Of a DNA stretch of 20,399 nucleotides, positions 17,163-20,399 are shown one piece after another. The stretch is from DATLAN01 sp035527455 (GTDB lineage: Bacteria; Planctomycetota; Planctomycetia; Pirellulales; Thermoguttaceae), in NCBI GenBank assembly GCA_035527455.1, contig DATLAN010000043.1:1-20399 (forward strand). Direction: 5' to 3'. Numbering within the stretch: the first letter of the stretch is position 1; each line of letters begins with the position of its first letter. The notes under the pieces are model-generated. The model ran no database searches. It saw only the letters and a list, made by a program, of their open reading frames with translations, and had not been told where the DNA came from. Made by a program: the position numbers and the translations under genes.

Positions 17163-17179
17163 GGGTTTGCTGCTGTCAC

Positions 17180-17201
17180 CCCCCGCAACGCAGTGCGGGG
17201 G
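17180..17201 (+). terminator. Hairpin behind the aldo/keto reductase gene
   Basis: CCCCCGCA and TGCGGGGG form a perfect 8-bp stem around the loop ACGCAG, 18 bp after the stop codon. It is followed by CGTTGTGTTTCTCC, a T-rich but broken run, so termination is likely but not textbook. Confidence 0.5.
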
Positions 17202-17276
17202 CGTTGTGTTTCTCCAGGCTGTGATCTCTGACTTTTAACCACCGATTTCTGACTTCTGATCTCCGGCTCTTGGCCC

Positions 17277-18347
17277 TTGTTCAGCCCGACGGAATTTCGA
17301 GATCTTGTGAGCGGCCGGCGGCGGGGAGTCGCGGCGGCCGGGGTGCGTCTGGCTTTGCGGCTGGGGGAAGTGCCGTACACCTGGGCCGTCCGCTGGCGGA
17401 ACTGGTGCTACGACCGTGGTTGGAAGGAAACGCATCGCGTCGGCGTGCCGGTGGTCAGCGTGGGCAATCTCACGCTGGGTGGCACGGGCAAGACGCCCAT
17501 GGTCGAATGGCTCGCCCGGTGGTTCCGCCGGCAGGGCGTGCGCGTCACGCTGATCAGCCGCGGTTACGGTGCCCAGTCGGGCGCGCGGAACGACGAGGCG
17601 TTGGAACTGGAGCAGAAGCTGCCCGACGTGCCGCACCTGCAGAACCCCAATCGGGTGGCCGCGGCAGAAACGGCCATCGAGGAGTTCGAGTGCCAGTTGA
17701 TCCTGCTGGACGACGCCTTCCAACACCGCCGCATTGCCCGGGACTTGGACATCGTGCTGTTGGACGCCCTGGAACCGCTGGGGTTCGGCCACGTCTTTCC
17801 CCGGGGTACGCTTCGCGAGCCGATCGCCGGGCTGCGGCGTGCCGACGTCGTGGTCCTTTCCCGCGCGGACATGCTTCCGCACGCCGGGCGCGAGGATATC
17901 CGCCGCATCGTCCAACTGCACGCGCCCGAGGCCGTTTTTCTTGAGGCCAGCCACGCGCCTCTGGCACTGCTCGACTGCGGCGGTAAGGAGGCGTCTTTGG
18001 ACTCGCTGGCCGGCCGGCCGGTGGCGGCCTTCTGCGGCATCGGCAACCCGGCCGGTTTTCGGCACACGCTTCGGGCGTGCGATTACCGGCTGGCCGATTT
18101 CCGCGAATTTCCCGACCATCACGATTACGTGCGCAGCGACGTGGCGTCGTTGGCCGATTGGGCCGGGCGGCTCGACGTGGAGGCGGTCGTCTGCACGTGC
18201 AAGGACCTGGTCAAGCTGGGTATCCCGGAGATCGGCGGTCGCCCGTTGTGGGCGGTGAACGTCGGGATCGATTTTCTGACGGGACAGGGCGACTTGGAGA
18301 CGGAACTCGGGCGGTTGCTTGAAAGGCCCCCTAATCCACTGGCGTAG
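17277..18347 (+). CDS. lpxK: Tetraacyldisaccharide 4'-kinase LpxK, 356 aa
   Basis: LpxK phosphorylates the 4' position of the lipid A disaccharide precursor at the inner membrane, so this organism probably makes a lipid A-type outer membrane. The P-loop GNLTLGGTGKTP (63-74, K72), LISRGYG (92-98) and LLDDAFQHRR (143-152) are typical; the usual DDG[LF]QH has Ala in place of Gly here. VFPRGTLREPI (173-183) and the C-terminal FPDHHDY and CKDLVKL segments are also as in the family. Length is normal to slightly long. There is no ATG at the right place: TTG 17277 gives the family-like MFSPTEFRDLVSGRRRG, and GTG 17307 is the only other option. There is no strong Shine-Dalgarno site. The gene lies 114 bp after the aldo/keto reductase, with a hairpin between them. 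Confidence 0.92.
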   Translation: MFSPTEFRDLVSGRRRGVAAAGVRLALRLGEVPYTWAVRWRNWCYDRGWKETHRVGVPVVSVGNLTLGGTGKTPMVEWLARWFRRQGVRVTLISRGYGAQSGARNDEALELEQKLPDVPHLQNPNRVAAAETAIEEFECQLILLDDAFQHRRIARDLDIVLLDALEPLGFGHVFPRGTLREPIAGLRRADVVVLSRADMLPHAGREDIRRIVQLHAPEAVFLEASHAPLALLDCGGKEASLDSLAGRPVAAFCGIGNPAGFRHTLRACDYRLADFREFPDHHDYVRSDVASLADWAGRLDVEAVVCTCKDLVKLGIPEIGGRPLWAVNVGIDFLTGQGDLETELGRLLERPPNPLA

Positions 18348-18369
18348 AGGTTGTCCGGCCTTCAGGCAT

Positions 18370-18771
18370 TCACTTCAGCAGCGCGCTGAAGCCTGCCTGC
18401 TCGAAATGATGATCGGCGGTCAGTGCCTGGCTGAGTTGTTGCTGGTCCATCACCACGAACGATATGCAATCGGTCAGCGACCAGGTCTTGTCGTTGCGGC
18501 GGTCATAGAGGTCGAGACCGGCGTGGAACAGCTTCTTGGTTGCGCTGACTACCTCGATGCGCCGGTCGGCCTTCAGGTCGCGCACAAAGGGGACGAACAC
18601 CTTCCGCAGATCGCTTCGTGCAAGATAGTTGCCAAGTTCCGTGAGAACCCAGTCGGTCGTCCAAACGGGTTCGGAGAAGTGCGACATGTAGTCACGTGCA
18701 GCGGCGTGATACTCATCGTGCCTGTTGAGGAAGGCCACGAAGAAGGACGTATCCGCAAACACCGCGCTCAT
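18370..18771 (-). CDS. PIN-domain ribonuclease toxin, 133 aa
   Basis: A VapC-like PIN nuclease, expected to cleave RNA when not held by its antitoxin. The acidic residues that bind metal are in place: D7 (FADTSFFVAFLN), E45 (VLTELGNYL), D101 (WSLTDCISFVVM, with S98 and T100 as usual) and D120 (ALTADHHFEQAGF). ATG 18771 overlaps the antitoxin stop in the ATGA arrangement (18768-18771), so translation is coupled. The 3' end faces lpxK across a 22-bp gap. Confidence 0.9.
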   Translation of the reverse strand: MSAVFADTSFFVAFLNRHDEYHAAARDYMSHFSEPVWTTDWVLTELGNYLARSDLRKVFVPFVRDLKADRRIEVVSATKKLFHAGLDLYDRRNDKTWSLTDCISFVVMDQQQLSQALTADHHFEQAGFSALLK

Positions 18772-19019
18772 GATTTGGGATGTCCATATAGATAGTGGTC
18801 GAGGTTCCGGGCCGCGTCGGGGGGCAGGTCTTTGGCGATGCCGGCGTATTTCATCAGTGGCGGCAGGTCGGCTGGGCCGTTTTCCTCATCGGTGGCTTTG
18901 TTGGCCTCGTCGGAAACCGACGGCGTGACGACGTCGACCTTGACCCGCGCGCCCTCGGGTAGGACCACCGCGTCGTCCAAGACCACCAGGCCGTTCTTGA
19001 CGTGTCCTCGGTAGATCAT
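18768..19019 (-). CDS. AF2212-like antitoxin, 83 aa
   Basis: The N-terminal segment (MIYRGHVKNGLVVLDD, then LPEGARVKVDVV, residues 1-31) matches the G-x-V-x-N-G-x-V-x-L-D-x-x-x-x-LPEG-x-x-V-x-V pattern of the AF2212/DUF104 antitoxin family. Residues about 32-83 are an acidic linker and a C-terminal segment (MKYAGIAKDLPPDAARN) that presumably wraps the toxin. ATG 19019 is supported by GAGGAGA eight bases upstream; an upstream extension to 19181 would run through the rRNA terminator and is not used. The pair with the PIN gene is a normal type II toxin-antitoxin operon, probably autoregulated. Confidence 0.85.
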   Translation of the reverse strand: MIYRGHVKNGLVVLDDAVVLPEGARVKVDVVTPSVSDEANKATDEENGPADLPPLMKYAGIAKDLPPDAARNLDHYLYGHPKS

Positions 19020-19126
19020 GGCGATCTCCTCAGTCTTTCCCTTATTGTCCCCGTACTTGAACAGCCCTCCACTTCGGAGCGGGCGGTTGAATCGATCGAA
19101 ATCCCGGGGAATGGTCTCCCCAAGGA

Positions 19127-19160
19127 AAAGCCCCCGAAGTCGTGCGACACGGGGGCTTTC
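19127..19160 (-). terminator. rRNA operon terminator
   Basis: On the minus strand AAAGCCCCCG and CGGGGGCTTT form a 10-bp stem, with a small inner GTCG/CGAC hairpin in the loop, followed by TTCCTT. It starts 12 bases after the 5S 3' end and is a good intrinsic terminator. Confidence 0.85.
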
Positions 19161-19171
19161 TTGAATTAGAT

Positions 19172-19277
19172 CCGGCAACACCTACTCTCGCACTTTTGGT
19201 ACTACCATCGGCCCTGAAAGCTTAACTACCGTGTTCGGGATGGGAACGGGTGTGGCCTTTCAGGTATAGTCACCGGA
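19172..19277 (-). rRNA. rrf: 5S ribosomal RNA
   Basis: The minus strand has the conserved 5S core: CACACCCGTTCCCATCCCGA, then ACACGG, GTTAAGC, GATGGTAGT and GCGAGAGTAGG. The terminal stem is TCCGG (5' end, 19277) with CCGGA (3' end, 19172). Length is about 106 nt. It follows the 23S gene by about 140 bp. Confidence 0.95.
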
Positions 19278-19365
19278 AAGTGGCGGCCGGCACGCGTATG
19301 GCACCGGTCGCCGGGTTGTGGTTCAAGTGGCTGGCATAGCGGTCGGCTTCGCGTGGTCAGCTCTT

Positions 19366-19398
19366 CACTAACCACTACCCACTAACCACTATCCACTA
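19366..19398. repeat. Short tandem repeat in the 23S-5S spacer
   Basis: CACTAACCACTACC, CACTAACCACTATC and CACTA make 2.3 copies of a 14-bp unit in the spacer between 23S and 5S. It is built from the simpler CACTAACCACTA motif. Confidence 0.8.
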
Positions 19399-19416
19399 CT
19401 TAGGAGCATTGGATAC

Positions 19417-20399
<983 letters not shown>

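Noticed and set aside
19278..19416. tRNA gene in the 23S-5S spacer
   Set aside because: No T-loop (GGTTCGAATC-like) or cloverleaf can be drawn on either strand; only the 14-bp tandem repeat is there.

Overview
The window is GC-rich bacterial chromosome, most likely from a planctomycete of the Pirellulales type. This assignment is inferred from gene style: an LpxK with a FRDLVSGRRRG-like start, a SurE followed by a small conserved lipoprotein, many short palindromic intergenic repeats, Pro/Gly-rich exported proteins of no known family, and frequent TTG/GTG starts and weak Shine-Dalgarno sites. No database comparison was possible. It contains 14 protein genes that I consider real and the 3' end of an rRNA operon.

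Left part (1-4995): two small uncharacterised minus-strand genes (one DUF2007-like with a zinc ribbon), then about 1.3 kb with no convincing gene, a three-unit 32-bp palindromic array, and a full-length UbiD-family decarboxylase whose stop codon touches that array.

Middle part (4996-12300): a sulfotransferase-like protein; an excinuclease UvrC that stops before the C-terminal helix-hairpin-helix domains; a divergent two-CBS-domain protein; a large exported Pro-rich protein of unknown function; a small Gly/Pro/Tyr-rich exported protein; a lipoprotein; and the nucleotidase SurE. Three copies of a dispersed double-hairpin element lie between genes here (6246-6298, 10879-10932, 12332-12416). Their stems show covarying base pairs.

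Right part (12433-20399): a probable two-gene operon of a MoxR AAA+ ATPase with a long Pro/Ala/Gln tail and a sodium/solute symporter that carries a cytoplasm- or periplasm-facing insertion built from seven exact-length 10-residue repeats. Divergent from it are a Tat-exported aldo/keto reductase with a good promoter, and then LpxK (lipid A 4'-kinase). A PIN toxin / AF2212-like antitoxin pair sits convergent to lpxK and directly behind the terminator of a minus-strand rRNA operon, of which the 5S gene and the 3' third of 23S are present.

Most genes are housekeeping or family-recognisable. I do not see a defence island, CRISPR array, prophage or intact transposon. The least explained structures are the covarying double-hairpin repeat family, the decapeptide array inside the symporter, and the shortened UvrC next to one of the repeats.
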